Shown: one piece after another, positions 1 to 20,100 of the stretch | How the letters are laid out: every line of letters begins with the position of its first letter | How positions within the stretch are numbered: position 1 is the stretch's first letter | Origin: Sphaeramia orbicularis | Taxonomy: Eukaryota; Chordata; Actinopteri; Kurtiformes; Apogonidae | NCBI RefSeq assembly: GCF_902148855.1 | Contig: NC_043976.1 | Span: 19,566,166-19,630,165 of the forward strand | Length of the DNA stretch: 64,000 bases | Direction of reading: 5' to 3' | The notes under the pieces: model-generated | Told to the model about the DNA's origin: nothing | Databases searched by the model: none | Seen by the model: only the letters and a program-made list of their open reading frames with translations | Program-made: the position numbers and the translations under genes

Positions 1-640
1 TTAAAATAAAATGCAACAAAGTATCAAATACTAGTAGCAATTAAACAAACTTCATAAAGAAATATTTTATAAACCAGTTGAAATTAAACAAAGAGTCAAT
101 AAGAGTGAATTTACTGAAAATTAAGTTTTTTTTTTATACATTGTGTAACCCACTTTAGTATTCATTGCTAAATAAATTATGTATGTTACACTGACATTTC
201 TACATCACAAACAGGCCATTGCTTTCTCTGCTTGACCGAGAATAGAACAGGTTTTTCAATAATGAAATTCCTTTTACAGTTTTAATGGCTAGTCTACAGC
301 CCAAAAACTATTCTCAGCTGCTTTTCCCTGCTTTGCTGACAGTCATCTCCTTCAGTCTGTTTTTGTCTACAAACACACCTGGGAGAGTAAAGCACACATC
401 TAAGTATAGAAAGTCCTCTCACTGAACCTCTTCCTGTAAGGATGCTGGCCCAGCTATTTCAGTCTGTTATACAATACTATCCCAGCTCTTTCTCAGCATC
501 CCTGCCTAAAGCATTTTTCTAACCCCTAAAACACTATCTAGGTTACACTTTAAAGCCATTATTCGTTACTTAAATTAGTCTTCATGTCCACCAAATCCCC
601 ACGGGCTACAAAATGTCTTTAAACCCCTTATAATTTTGGC
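1..640. other. AT-rich intergenic DNA, nothing recognised
   Basis: No open frame, splice-consistent exon, RNA gene or recognisable repeat was seen here. It lies upstream of the probable wasf3 promoter. Confidence 0.4.
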
Positions 641-997
641 AACGAATGGGACTCAGTCGCGTTAAAAAAAAAGAAAAAAAAGCTCAGTTAAGCTCTTCAG
701 CAACGCCCAACCATATCCCCGCCCCCTCCATTCGGAACGCCGTTGTCGAGCAGGGGAGTCTCCCTGTCACTCATACTCTTTGAGAGATTCCATTGGTTAA
801 TATGAATGCTTATCAAGTGTTAAATCCCCTATTATGAGACGTGATTGGTAGATCTGGCCGGTGGGCACCGCCCCGTCCTCAAAGGATTTTTTTCCCGGAG
901 TGGCCAGACGGGCTGGGGGACACAGGATGGCAGAGCTAATAGGAGTACCTAACGGGACATGCGGACGGGCTGATTTCTTCTAATATTTCAAGCGCTG
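640..997 (+). promoter_or_regulatory. wasf3: probable wasf3 promoter and 5' UTR exon
   Basis: This stretch is locally richer in GC and CpG than the AT-rich DNA on both sides. It contains inverted CCAAT boxes (ATTGG) near 790 and 845, and ends in a good splice donor, CTG|GTGAGG, at 997/998. The next usable acceptor on the same strand is at 5707, directly before the wasf3 start codon. I infer a non-coding first exon here with an intron of about 4.7 kb. No transcript evidence is available, so the start site is not defined. Confidence 0.4.
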
Positions 998-3900
998 GTG
1001 AGGGTCTTATGATACTTTTCACAAAGACTAATAAGATATTTTGTCTAATTGATGAAATGTGCGTGTCTATTTGTTTTCACTGTTGTCTTATTTATCCAAA
1101 ACTAAGAAGTCGAGTAGTGGACATAAGCTAGCTAACCAAGTGGTCAGTTGGAGCGGACCCCCAGTTGAGGATAATAAACCGACTCTCCTTAGCCGGATCT
1201 TTCCCGTTTAATTAAGTGTTTCCCTCGTGTTAGGTTACTTTAAAGCTTTTTTTTTTTTTTTTTTTTGATCGGATAGTGAATGGTGCTTGTACGTGGGTGT
1301 GTTAATCAGTTCACTGGAAGCGCAGACGGCAGAATGCGGTGTAAATTTATGATTGAAACTGGCAGGAATCCACAGGAACCGATGTAGATGAACAGATGTG
1401 GGTCAGTCCATCAGTAACGGGAAGCGACGGTGCGGAACAGTGATTGATCGTGTTTGCCATTAGTTTACCCCTCTGTATGTGCGTGTCCGTGTCTGTCAGC
1501 CAGTGGGAAAAACACACAAGGAGTATGTATGGAGAAGCGTGAAACAGATTAATATTATGTAGTAATAACCCAAGCATGACATTCATGTGTAACAGTAACA
1601 ACTGCCCGACCTCAAATCCAGATACATTATTGTTGAGTCATTACTAAATACCTATGGCTGACTCGTAGATATTAATATTGTGAATGACAGCGTACTATAA
1701 ATTCATTTACAAGGCTGTATGACTTAATAGGAAGAATCACTTTTACCCTTATTGCTGAATAAAATGGCAAAATTAGCAATAAAATGCCAAGAACGGAGCT
1801 TCACTGTAGATCAAGATCATCACTTCGGATTTCTAGCTACAGGAAAAAATAAAATGGAAATGGAATTTTAAAGGAAAAAGCTACAAATGATGTCTTTTGT
1901 AGCATGATTCACCAACTTTTAAATCAATATGCTGACTAAGCAAGTGATGATGTAAGCTTTTACTTTAAAGGTTGAGCCTTGTGATTGAATCAATTATGAC
2001 AAGATCAGTGCTGATAATTGAGATATTTATGGAATATTCTTCTGTAATATGCTATAATCTGCCTCTTTGAGAGAGGAGAAAGACAAAAAAGTTATTGCTA
2101 AGCGTCCCCTATCCAGTAAGTATTGGCTTTTCTTGAAAGTGGACCACAGGCACAGTACCATCAATGTTTCACCACGGATGCCCCCCCCGAGTAATATTGG
2201 AAAAAGGAGAAGTCCCTGGACAGGCACATTTGTAACAGCACAAATTTTTACGTCATATTTAGGGCAGTGTGACCTGACGTAATCCAATCTGCATTATTCA
2301 TAACATCAGAGCAAGCAAAACAGCCACACAAGAAGCTGTGCTGGGCTCATAAATTGGTAATGATTTCCCTTTCAGATCTTAATGGAGTTTTCACATCTGT
2401 AGTAATGTCTCTTCTAGCTCTGTGATTCTGTGCAGAGATGCTGCAGGAGTCACAGGGGAACTGTGTTTTACCCCCAAATGTAGCTATAAAGGGACCTCTC
2501 TGAGGATCAAAGACATTTTTGCAGCTGATGGGACTGTTTACATGCAGCTAATGGGACATTTCAGAGGCTACCATGTGTGTGTGAACCTGACAGAGTGAGT
2601 GTCTTTTCAGGATTGTCATAATTTAAGGCTCCAGACATGTAAATTTAAAAAAAAATGAGGAGCTACAAGCATGAGAGTGAAACCTGCTGTTTATTTGGAA
2701 GTATAAACTAACACGTTGGATGACACAGTTAGTAAGCAGGCTTATGTTGAGGCTTTACTTTCCTTTTCTTCTACCTCTCTCCCTGAGTGCGTGGAGGATG
2801 AAGGAGGAGGAGTGCTTGCTTGCTATGCTTTCATGGCAGGAGTACAGGGGGCCTTAAAGAAGGTCGAAGAGGAGGAGGAGGGGGAGGAGGATGCATGGGA
2901 GAACTGGTGCTGTTGCCGTGTGAACGGAGCTCTATTGTCCCGGGAACCTTTCAGTGGCTTCCCCGAGGTCCCTGATTCTACCCCTCCCCCCACCCAATAC
3001 ACCCTTTCCCCCTTCACACAAACACATAAACACACACATACTTTGTCCATTTCTTAATGTCACACACAACCTTTTCTCTCTCTCACACACACACACCGTT
3101 TCATTCACTGTCTCTTCCTATCACACTCCCAGACACACACTCTTTCCCTACTTGGTGTCTCTCTCTCTCTCTCTCTCTCACTCTGTTCATGCGCCCTGCT
3201 TTGCTTCTACTTTTCGCTCATTTCTCACAATCAGACAAGGCCCGTCCCTCCTCCCTCCTGCTCACCCTCACTCGCTCATTATTTCGCCTCATTGATGTGA
3301 TTGTCATGCCAGGCAGACAGTAAAGGCAAAAACATGCCATCTTCTAATTTGTGCCACCTCCAAGCACAATATCTCAAGCAGACTGTTAATCCTAAGGAGC
3401 CCTTTTGCATCAAACCGAGCTGTATTGACTATATTTAGTCTGCTTTGTGGGAGCACAAGATGGTGTAATTTGACCCTTTGTTTTGTCTTATTGGCATGAA
3501 GCTGTTGAGGTTTGCAGGGGGCCACTAGCTGAGAAAACGTGGCCTGATGATGAAGACACGGCTGGTGGGAATTGGCCTCATTGAACAGAAGTTTCTCTTT
3601 CTGTGTGGGACAGCTGGAACGACATTATCTACAGTACTTTCCTTTATGGACACTGATAACACAGCACCATATTTACTAAGACAGTGATGTTTTGATTAAA
3701 AATGTAATTGTGCTTTTTGATATAGTGATGTGGAATGAACTCTAAATGAGAAATAATAAAGCCCCCATACTTTTCAAGTTGTGATGAATTTATAAGTATC
3801 CAAAAATTATCCAAATTTCCTTTTAATGATACATTAATATTTACAAGGTTTTGATAGTCTATCAATAATGAATTGTATTTCTAATTCCTGTCAGTTATTA

Positions 3901-4883
3901 TTAGACTTCTTTCCCACTGCCAGGGCTCCTGCCTCTTTCCCACATGCTCTTCTCTAAAGTGATTTTTTTGGCATAGCTGTTCAATAAAACCACTCCATCT
4001 GTAATTGAAAGTGCTCCTTTTGGCTAACAAATACAATAATGAGTTGCTGATTGGAATTGGGTTTGTGCTTTTCCATCTGTCCCCCTGTCCTTCCTTTCAG
4101 CTGCTCCTTATTGAGCCATATTGTTCTGGCCAAGTGTTTGAACAGGAAGAGAGATGTGACATAGGGAGGACCAGGAAACAGGACCTAGACCAATACCGCA
4201 AAAACAGGAAGCAGGAAGAAGCGCCGATAAGATGGCTGTTCTGATGCATGTTGGGATCTCTCATGGTTCCAGTATTGTCTGTAGTTGTTTGAACTACAAA
4301 GAGTCCAGAGTGTCAGATCGGAGCCAGTCTGGGTTTCTTTTACACAGTGTAACAGAGTGGCTGTGTTTGTGTACAGCAATGCAAAAGTTTGCATCAGTGT
4401 GGGCTTCAGTTGTGTCTTGAGATTTCTTTATTTTTGTTGAGTAACAGCGGTTGTGCTTGCAGGGACAGCAATTTTCTCCCATTTTGCTTTTTGCATGACC
4501 ACATCCATGATTTTCAGTTTGTATCAGGATTCCAGCTGGGACAGTGACAAGCTGCCCTGGGATTAGCTGGCACACTGTATTTTCCTATCTCTAATGCTTT
4601 AATCTCTCTGCTGGTTGCCAGAAGTCTTGTGGCTTTGGGACACTGTTGGTCATCACTGTCAGTTCTTTGGCAAACCCTTAGTTTCTTTGTTTGTATGAAC
4701 AGTGTGCTGGATGTACATGTGGGCACATTATTATGAACAGGAATGTGGTCAGAGCACATTGTGAGCATAGTCTACAGTAAATATTTAGAGGTCGTCAAAG
4801 GCCAGCTGAACATTTTATTGTATTTTAGAAAATGTAATAATTTCACTTCATCTGAAATATAATATTAAAACTAGAGCTGTCAG

Positions 4884-4884
<1 letters not shown>

Positions 4885-4921
<37 letters not shown>
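4885..4921. repeat. (CA)n microsatellite
   Basis: An uninterrupted CA dinucleotide run followed by a short AT run, in the inferred first intron of wasf3. Confidence 0.95.
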
Positions 4922-4929
<8 letters not shown>

Positions 4930-5296
4930 AATAAACTACAGCCGTATGATTATTTTAGTAGCTTTATGATTGTTACTTGTTGCATGACAGAAGAAACAGT
5001 ATAAAACCGAAATTAAAATTGACCAAATAAGTCTTAATTAAAATGTTATGATTGTATTAAGATAGGCTATCCTTTATTACCCCCTCAGGGAAATTTGACT
5101 TGGGCCTGAATTCTACAACTAGCTACACTGGCAAATTATGGATATTGGAATTATTCATACGACAGTAAAAATGATAAATCTTCATGCTTCAAAGCAACAG
5201 TCTGGTGTGTGACTCTTGTTTCAATGGGTGACATTTTACCGAAGAAGATGTTCTCCAATGATCATGATCACTAAACCAGAGCTGAAGCTAATGGTA

Positions 5297-5299
5297 ATT

Positions 5300-5359
<60 letters not shown>

Positions 5360-5360
5360 T
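5297..5360. repeat. (TTTC)n microsatellite
   Basis: About sixteen uninterrupted TTTC units. The open frame across it is a low-complexity artefact. Confidence 0.95.
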
Positions 5361-5745
5361 CAAACATGCAAAGAAACAAAATAAAACAAAAACAAAATAA
5401 CATTTAAATGAACAGAGTCTGTCTTCAAGTATGAGAAAGTTTGAATTTGTATGATCAAAAAGGAGTAGGAAGAAGTATAAAATAATAAATATGCTTATTG
5501 TTTTATATATTTTATTGTACTTCTTGTATGTTTTATTGTGTGTAAGTGTACTCTAATTGTATGTACAAGCCCAACTAAGGACATTTGACGTTGATGCAGT
5601 GCACTGGAACTATGTAAATCTCCATCATCCCTATCAGTTAGATAGAATGTAATTCATTTCAATACAGGAGTCTGAAACCTGTGCCTGACTTCTGTGTTTC
5701 CCTTCAGTTTGTGTTGGTTGGAGTGCGTCGGTGTGAGGCCTCACC

Positions 5746-13094
<7,349 letters not shown>

Positions 13095-13823
13095 CGCACA
13101 CTCAAATTTACAAAAACACACACTTGGAATAACCACTAAAGGCACACACACACTGAAAGAATGCCCACTGTACCACATTCACAGGTTACTGCACACATTG
13201 TTGCTGAAAACACACACTTTACACCTACACACAATCACATGCTGTAGGTTGATATAAGCTGAATGGTCCAAAACTGGAAATATGGGGGTGTATTCAACAT
13301 GCATACACACTGTAAAGTAATATACTGTAATCCTGACCACTCTATGAAACTTTAAGGTTCAGTTTGACAATTATATTCAAAGGCATTGTGAATACACCCC
13401 AATAGATGTTTCTTTAACCTGTTGTAACACTATAGACACCCAGTGAAGGTGCTTATTTCATGTATAGTCAAAGCTTAAGAGTGTTAGAAATGCTAGAAAC
13501 TTTCCTCTTGAGCTAACCAATGTACTTGTCTTTTTTTTAACGTTTTTACTGAAAACAGTTGCTTATGCCATAGACCATGAGGCAAGTTTTTAATGTGTAG
13601 ATGACAATAACTGGAAGCTGAAGGAGTGATTGGGGAGAGTGTTTGAAAATGCTGTGAGAAAACAGGATGTAAGGGCCATATGTAAACAGTCTTACTGATG
13701 ATGAAAACAGTATACAAAGTGATTAAGTGACTGAGCCGTCTGCATGTGCAGGAGTTCAGTGCTGTTCACTGCTGTGGGGCGGGGGTGACGATGTATATGC
13801 TAGTGTGAGCTCTGATAAATAAA
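13095..13823 (+). other. wasf3: wasf3 3' UTR
   Basis: Non-coding sequence after the TAA stop, rich in CA near its start. A canonical AATAAA is at 13818-13823, so cleavage is expected near 13840. The UTR is inferred from this signal. Confidence 0.6.
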
Positions 13824-13875
13824 ATGATGAATGAAGGATCATGGCTGGGCTGCCATGTCTCTTTACTGTTCCACT

Positions 13876-13961
13876 GTCGTCATAGAGACAACACATACCT
13901 GGCACTAAGTCTTCAGTTTCCATGGTAACAGTACAGCTAAGAATTTAGTTGCCAGGGAAAC
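13876..13961. promoter_or_regulatory. cluster of three RFX X-box motifs
   Basis: Three sequences fit the RFX X-box pattern RYYNYY-N(1-3)-RRNRAC: 13876-13889 (GTCGTC-AT-AGAGAC), 13916-13929 (GTTTCC-AT-GGTAAC, a near-perfect palindrome) and 13948-13961 (GTTGCC-AG-GGAAAC). They lie within 86 bases, starting about 40 and 32 bases apart, just past the wasf3 poly(A) signal. RFX factors act at promoters and enhancers of ciliary and neuroendocrine genes. No promoter or exon is evident beside the cluster, so a distal enhancer is the likelier reading. Confidence 0.5.
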
Positions 13962-16900
13962 AGGAGTGCGAAGAGGGAGGCACTGAGCCAGGATGAGGAT
14001 GAACAAATTAGTCAAGGCGTGAGTTTTATGCACAGCACATTTTTTAATACAAAATTAACAAGATCTCTCAGTTGAGTGAACTAACCAAAGCAATAAAAAG
14101 TACAACTAACACCTTGGAAAAATAGACACCACGTTCACACAATGTTTTTACAATATCTCAGTTAGTGCATGTTGATTATCGTTTATACGTTTCATTTTGC
14201 AGATACTTAATTTGTTGTGCCATTTTCATCCAAAAAATAAAGTGCATTTCACATTGAAAACTACGCATACGTCTACACAAGATGCTGTTACTGTGGTGTC
14301 CCCACCTCTGACCCCCACTCCCACCCCCACCCAAACACACACACATTCACAGGCCCTTGAGTGTTTTGATATTTAGCTCTAGATTAGTGGACACCGCCTC
14401 CCTCTGAACTAATGTCCCATCACTGGCTACACAATTTCTCCAAAAACCCACAAGCTCTGGTTGCTTTGCACACAGCCATACTTTGCGTACTATTACAGAG
14501 TGAAACCATTCAGTAGATTAACAGGTGTACAGATAAGTATTACATCCAACATCACAGTCTTATACTATTCTTGGATACAAAGCCCTTGTTCACACCTGCT
14601 CAACCATAAAAAAACCTTAACATCTTTACAGATTCCAGGTTAACAATACTGTTCGCTGTACATGAGGAAAACATTCACCAATCAGAAGACATCTTCTGCC
14701 ATTTCTTTCTCGAACATCCCCCATCTTTGTTGCCAGATCCACTCAGTTAACCAGCCTTTACAAACTGGTGCATATTGAAGCGAGAAAAGTGAAACTCAAC
14801 AGAACAAATTCTACATTAACAGCCTTGGTGAAATATCATTCAAATACTGGTGCAAACCAACTCATCCCTTAGTTTGACTGGCTTTGGCAGCACCATGCAC
14901 AATGGTATAAAGTCCCTCCTCTTAAGCATGCCTTATTTACAGAAACAAATTAGTCAAGAGGGGGTGGGGAGGGTATCATTTAAACAATTTGTTGATTATT
15001 ACTACATTCAGAAAAAGGCTTTACAGCGCCATTATATCATACAACATCAGAATCTGAAAGAATTCAGGCCAGACTAAAGTGGAAAAAAATAGAACTTTTC
15101 AATGAATATAACAAAATAGACTTTTCTCCAAAGGTAAAGGAATAAGAGTTTGTGATGGTTTGTGATGTGCCAGCCTGACCTGTCGGTGCTCATCGAAAAA
15201 ACTACAGGGTTCAGTCTGACACTGTGCACAAGTTCACACACACAGGCTACGTTCCAGTGCTAAGAAATGCTATGCTTCTGCTTTCCTTACATATCTCGCC
15301 TTTTTCTTGTAATGCTTTCTAAATAATCTGAGGCCAGAAAGACAGAGAGCTCTGCAAGGAAAGAAAGAAGAAGCATTAACTTTGTCTTTGGACGTGGCCA
15401 ATTTTAGCTCATTGAATCGTTCAGAGGTCACTTAATGGGCACCTGCCTTGACCAGACGAGACTGATTTAAAGTAGAGTAGAATATTAGTGATATAGAGAA
15501 GACAAAAGAACATAGTAGGACTAGGATCCCAGTTCATTCAGAGTCCTTTCACTTTGGCTTGAAGCGCAGGAGCATTCGCATCCTAGTCCAGTTTCTTTCT
15601 GTAAAAGGTTTACATGCTGTAAGACAAACACAGAACGAGGCCACTTCTCTCAGAATTGACAGGAAGACTGGCAGCATTATCCTCTAAGGTCAGCGGTCAA
15701 CAATAATTTGTTTCCCTCCGACCCGGTATAACCCCTGACAACACAACGAGACAGATTACGGTCTGTTGAGCTGCTGGGTCAAAAACACACACACACACAC
15801 ACGGACACATACATGCACACACCCAGAGGCCATGCAACTCATAACCTTATGCACGAACAAACAGAACAAACAAAAAACAAAAAAGAGAGTCCCTAATCAC
15901 ACACAAACGCTTGAGGTTACCACATTTAGAATAGTTCAGATGCTCACAAAAGGCAGAGGCAATAAGAAGTTCACAATTTCATCCTGGTCTGACTAAAGAT
16001 CGAAGCCCAAATTTTGACGGGGTTGGAAAACAACACCCTCAGCAGAAACATGAGGCAGTGGTGTCATCGTTACAATTGAGTTGTTTTGACCTCATCCACT
16101 TGTTCCAATCCACAAGTGATAATCCATCCTACCACCTATTTGAAGAGATATCACTAAAGCATCACTTGTAGGTTCTGCCCTTTACAACACATCCCCACCA
16201 GAGCAACCATGAAGGTGCCTCACCTCTGCAGGAAGAAGTCATGGTGGGGCATGGATGTTATTGCTGTCTGAGTATTGCTTCGATTCTAAAAAAAAAACAA
16301 CAAACTACCATTCAGAGGCTAGTTATTGCTGACATGATCTGTATGAGTGTGGAATTAGTGTACGTATTTGTTGGGTTATAACAAATCACCTAAATATGTT
16401 TGAGGACCAAAAGTAATTAACTCAGAGCAGCTGCTAGATTTTGTGAACTAGAATAATCAGATCACCTCTGAACTCTGCACATTAGTTATACATTAAACAT
16501 TGTGACCATCCAGTGATGATTGTAGCTCTTTCAATGCAATACAAGTGAGGTACATGAAAATTATTTGGGTCATGATGACATCAGGATCCCATGACACATC
16601 GCCTGCAGTGGCCTATGTGACCTAAAACACTGAATTCAGGAGAAAAAGTGGGATCTGTGCTTGCATGCAAATTACACTAGAGTTTAGCATGCAGATTAGA
16701 GATTATGTGGTTGCTGTGTGCTCTTTTGAGCCATTAGAGATCAAATACATGTAAACACATTCAGATTTTGCAGTCTAAACAAAAAGCACACCTTTTTCTT
16801 TCTGTCATTTGACTTTTTACTAATTTCCACATAGGGATTTTGATTTCCTTTCTAAAGTGTTTGTTTCCAAATTAACCTTAAAAGTTAGATTTTATCTTTG

Positions 16901-17150
16901 TTTCCATAAACAGCAATACATTTATAGCATTCCCATCTTTTAAAAAGATGCACTGGAGAGCTATAAGGGGGGTTACATAATCTTACTCCTTTTCTACACG
17001 GTTCGGCGCTTCTTAACAATAAAAAAATAATGGTGGCTAAACTGGGCCTTGTTTTAAGACGCAGCTATAGCCTCTCAAACACAGACTGACTCTACAACAC
17101 ATTCACGCACAATCCAGAAAAAAAAAAAATTAGAAATGAGAATATAAGAG
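13962..17150. other. intergenic stretch between wasf3 and gpr12
   Basis: No coding exon or RNA gene is supported. It contains a CA tract near 15784-15802 and otherwise unremarkable sequence. Part of it could be a long gpr12 3' UTR on the minus strand, but I saw no convincing poly(A) signal to define one. Confidence 0.35.
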
Positions 17151-17650
17151 AGGCGAGGAGAAAAGGCGGCTAGATTTCTTTCTTTCTTGACGTCCGTGGA
17201 GGACGCAGGGCGCGGATCAGAGAGCGCCAGGGTCTATTTTTAGCTCTCCGTGGCTGCTTAGCTTTCGACGCACGTTCAGAGTGCAGCAGTAGAGCGACGG
17301 GATGCTGCTCCAGACGGGCTTTTACTGTGGAAATGCCGCGTATTGAGCAGCGGCCGTATCTCTCCTCACCTCACCGCACCGCACCGCACCGCGCACACTG
17401 CTTTGTTAATCCGCCGCGCGTATTTACGCACGCACAGAAGCTCAAAATAATAATCCCTCCCCGCCGTTTGAAGTAAAACAAGCACGTGCCAACCACAGCT
17501 CCAGTGCTGTATGGACATTCTATATACAGCTGCTGCCTGTAACATGTGATGCTCTCAGCTCTCTGCAGAATAGAGAAGGAAGGGCGTGGCACGGATTGAA
17601 TGGGAGGGGGCGGGAGGCAGCCCTGTGATGGCCGCCTGCACTGGGGAAGA
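17150..17650. promoter_or_regulatory. CpG-rich block 3' of gpr12
   Basis: There are many CpG dinucleotides, including repeated CGCACC units near 17375-17395 and a run rich in CGCGC at 17400-17435. The surrounding few kilobases are AT-rich. It lies 250-750 bases beyond the gpr12 stop codon, not at that gene's promoter. It could be the promoter of an unannotated transcript or a gpr12 regulatory island. Confidence 0.35.
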
Positions 17651-17905
17651 CAGTGAGATACCTTGCCCTATGATGAATATAACAAAGAAACACACGCCAT
17701 CCATCCAGGAGGGCTGTGGATAATTCACCCATCTGCCTCTGCCACTATCATCTCCAGTATTATCTCCAGTCGGAACTGCAGCTTCAGCCCTCTGCCACTT
17801 CTTCCCCTGATCTCTCCTGCTGCTGCTCTCTTTGACACTGGTCACATCCAGTGAGGAGCACAGCTGACCCAGGGTGCCTCTCTCTTCCCACCTGGGTCTG
17901 CTTGG

Positions 17906-18934
17906 TCAGACGTCACTAGGGGTCCGTGCTCGGTGGGCTACGCTGGCAGGCACGCATCCACAGCACACCAGCCACAGCGCCTTCTGGATCTCCTGGTTCC
18001 TGAAAGCGTATATGACCGGGTTGATGACAGAGTTGTAGGTGGCAGGCACCAGCGTGGCGTAGGTGTACAGAGGAGGGTAGGTGTAGTCAGCGATTAGAGA
18101 GTAGACAGTGAATGGCATCCAACAGGCAGCAAAAGTACCCAGGATGATGGCCAGTGTTGACACGCCCTTCCGTGTTGTGACGTAGTGGGGTGTGGCAGCC
18201 AGGAAGTGGTGCTGGAGGGCGATCTGGTGGGCGTGGCGCATCACGATCTTGCAGATTTGGACGTAAAGTTGCAGCATGAGGCCGAAGAGCAGCAGGAAGG
18301 AGACGGACAGCACTGCTATGTTGTTCTTTGTGAGTGGCCGAACCACGCTGCATGTGGCCTCCTCTGCCAGGCAGTTGACCCCTGTGACCGGAAGCAGGCC
18401 CAGACACAGGGACAGGCCCCACAGGAGCACCAGCATGGTGTAGGTGAAGGCCGCTGTCCGCTCCGAGTTATAGGTGAGGGCGTAATACAGCGACAAGTAG
18501 CGGTCAATAGTGATGGCCAGCAGACTGAAGACAGAAGCAGAGAAGGAGGCCACCACCAGGCCCACGGTCAGCAACTGGGCCGAGTCAGAGCGGAGCAGGT
18601 AGGCACAGGTGAAGTGGAGCACCAGGCCCAGGCCGGCTAGGAGGTCCGCCAGCGCCAGGCTGCCGATCAGCAGGAACATGGGGGCTCTGAGCGCCGGGTT
18701 CTGCCAGATCACCAGCACCACCAGGGCGTTCTCACAGGCTATCAGAGTCCCAGATGAGCACAGCACAATGTCCCAGGGGTTGACCAGCAGGGGCAGCTGG
18801 CTGGGCGGTAGAGACTCCTCCGGGGGAAACGTCCCCATGCTGGTGCTGTTGTCCATCGGTCCCCCGCCTCCGCTGGCCCATGCTGTGGGGTCAGGGGTCA
18901 GCCAACTGGGGGAGGCCGGTGACTCTTCACTCAT
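17906..18934 (-). CDS. gpr12: GPR12, orphan class A G-protein-coupled receptor, single coding exon
   Basis: GPR12 belongs to the GPR3/GPR6/GPR12 group of constitutively Gs-coupled receptors related to lysophospholipid and cannabinoid receptors. The frame gives 342 aa (human 334). It shows a divergent extracellular N-terminus, seven hydrophobic segments beginning at about residue 45, the DRY motif (AITIDRYLSLYY) at the end of TM3, CWMPF in TM6 and NPVIY in TM7, and ends in the family tail ARTPSDV. I chose the ATG at 18934 because a strong acceptor (CTGTTGTTTCAG) lies about 12 bases upstream on this strand. The longer frame to 19006 would run through that acceptor. One oddity: the usual tryptophan in PVxGWNC of extracellular loop 2 is valine here (PVTGVNC). 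No frame breaks were seen. Confidence 0.96.
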   Translation of the reverse strand: MSEESPASPSWLTPDPTAWASGGGGPMDNSTSMGTFPPEESLPPSQLPLLVNPWDIVLCSSGTLIACENALVVLVIWQNPALRAPMFLLIGSLALADLLAGLGLVLHFTCAYLLRSDSAQLLTVGLVVASFSASVFSLLAITIDRYLSLYYALTYNSERTAAFTYTMLVLLWGLSLCLGLLPVTGVNCLAEEATCSVVRPLTKNNIAVLSVSFLLLFGLMLQLYVQICKIVMRHAHQIALQHHFLAATPHYVTTRKGVSTLAIILGTFAACWMPFTVYSLIADYTYPPLYTYATLVPATYNSVINPVIYAFRNQEIQKALWLVCCGCVPASVAHRARTPSDV

Positions 18935-19764
18935 TGTGCCCCCCGTCTGAAACAACAGATTTACATCTGAGTTGGGTGTTTGATGCTCATGACCACTAAC
19001 ATGCACACTTTAACTGTCAGGAAAGAAACACAACGAATCTAAACCACAACAGGAACAGAAGGTGTATCATTTTGGATGCTATTGTATTTTTTGCATTTGT
19101 TTTAAGAATTACAGCTCCATGTTATATACTCCCTCTGACCCACATTTGTGCGCAGCACACAACTGGAAGACTCAAGTTCTACATCAACAGCCAAGGTTAG
19201 GTTCTTAATGTGTGGTTGTGTGTGTAGACATGTGAGCTCATTATGCAGGAGCACACACTAACCTTAACAGCTCTATTGTAACACAAGAAACCTGACCATC
19301 CCCAAAGTCCAACATCAAGGCTGACATTAAATCATAAACTGTACAGATCTACTTAGCTTTTCTAAAGGTTTTAACTATTTTAAGAGGCCTACCGTAATGG
19401 ATTATGAAGAACTGCATTTTTAATGTGTAGACTAGGGACACTAATAATTGAAATCCAATGCAGCCTTTATAGGTCTCTATAGGCCAGATTTTCTCCACCG
19501 GTGCCGGTAATCTTTCACGGTGCTGTCAATGACCAGGTGCCGCTCTCCATAGCAGGAGACAGCTTACCGCGCCCGCCATGGAGCTCGGCTAAACCCTGCC
19601 TCCACCGCCATACATCCACAGAACCCTGACCATATGGTGCTCATATGCGCCCAGTATCCTGCACTGGAAAAACACAGCGGCGGCTTCACGGCAGGAAAAG
19701 GATGCTCGTACATTCTTCATACATGTGAAGGATGCTCAATAATCCCATTTCGCCTCACCCAGCT

Positions 19765-20100
19765 GCCTACCTTGACTGTGTGAGGTGAGACTTCCCTTCT
19801 AGATGGAAGAATGACAGCCTGGTATTTCCATGGTATTGATAAGGACGGTGCAGCGCCGGCGGACAAACACGCAGCCCGGAGAGGGGATGGGGATGCTGCT
19901 GCTGATGGTGATGCTGCTGATGGTGATGATGATGATGATCCTCTCAAAGCGAGGATGGTGGAAGAAGAAAGAAAAGAGCGCGGAGCGGCTCTGCCGTTAA
20001 CGGCGCATCGCCGTGGACTGCGGCTGTGCAGTGAGCAGCGAGCGGAGGAGCGGCACAGAGAGGTGTGTGTGTGAGGAGGGGGGAGGAGGAGGAGGGGGGG
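19765..20100 (-). promoter_or_regulatory. gpr12: probable gpr12 5' UTR exon and CpG-rich promoter
   Basis: On the minus strand a donor CAAG|GTAGGC ends a putative exon at 19771. CpG-rich sequence follows upstream (19840-20060), with ATG/GAT repeats and a G-rich run near 20090-20106. It would splice to the acceptor next to 18947. Inferred from splice-site logic only. Confidence 0.4.

Larger units (their letters stand above)
998..5707 (+). other. wasf3 first intron (inferred) with microsatellites
   Basis: No exon is recognised here. The stretch holds a CT/CA-rich tract around 3000-3185, a CA array at 4885-4921 and a TTTC array at 5297-5360. The remainder is unremarkable AT-rich DNA. Confidence 0.4.

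Noticed and set aside
2954-3323. Ser/Leu/His-rich open frames
   Set aside because: They arise from the CA and CT microsatellite-like tract at 3000-3185.
18185-18950. Long open frames antisense to gpr12
   Set aside because: They mirror the GC-rich gpr12 coding sequence; the receptor frame has clear family motifs and these do not.
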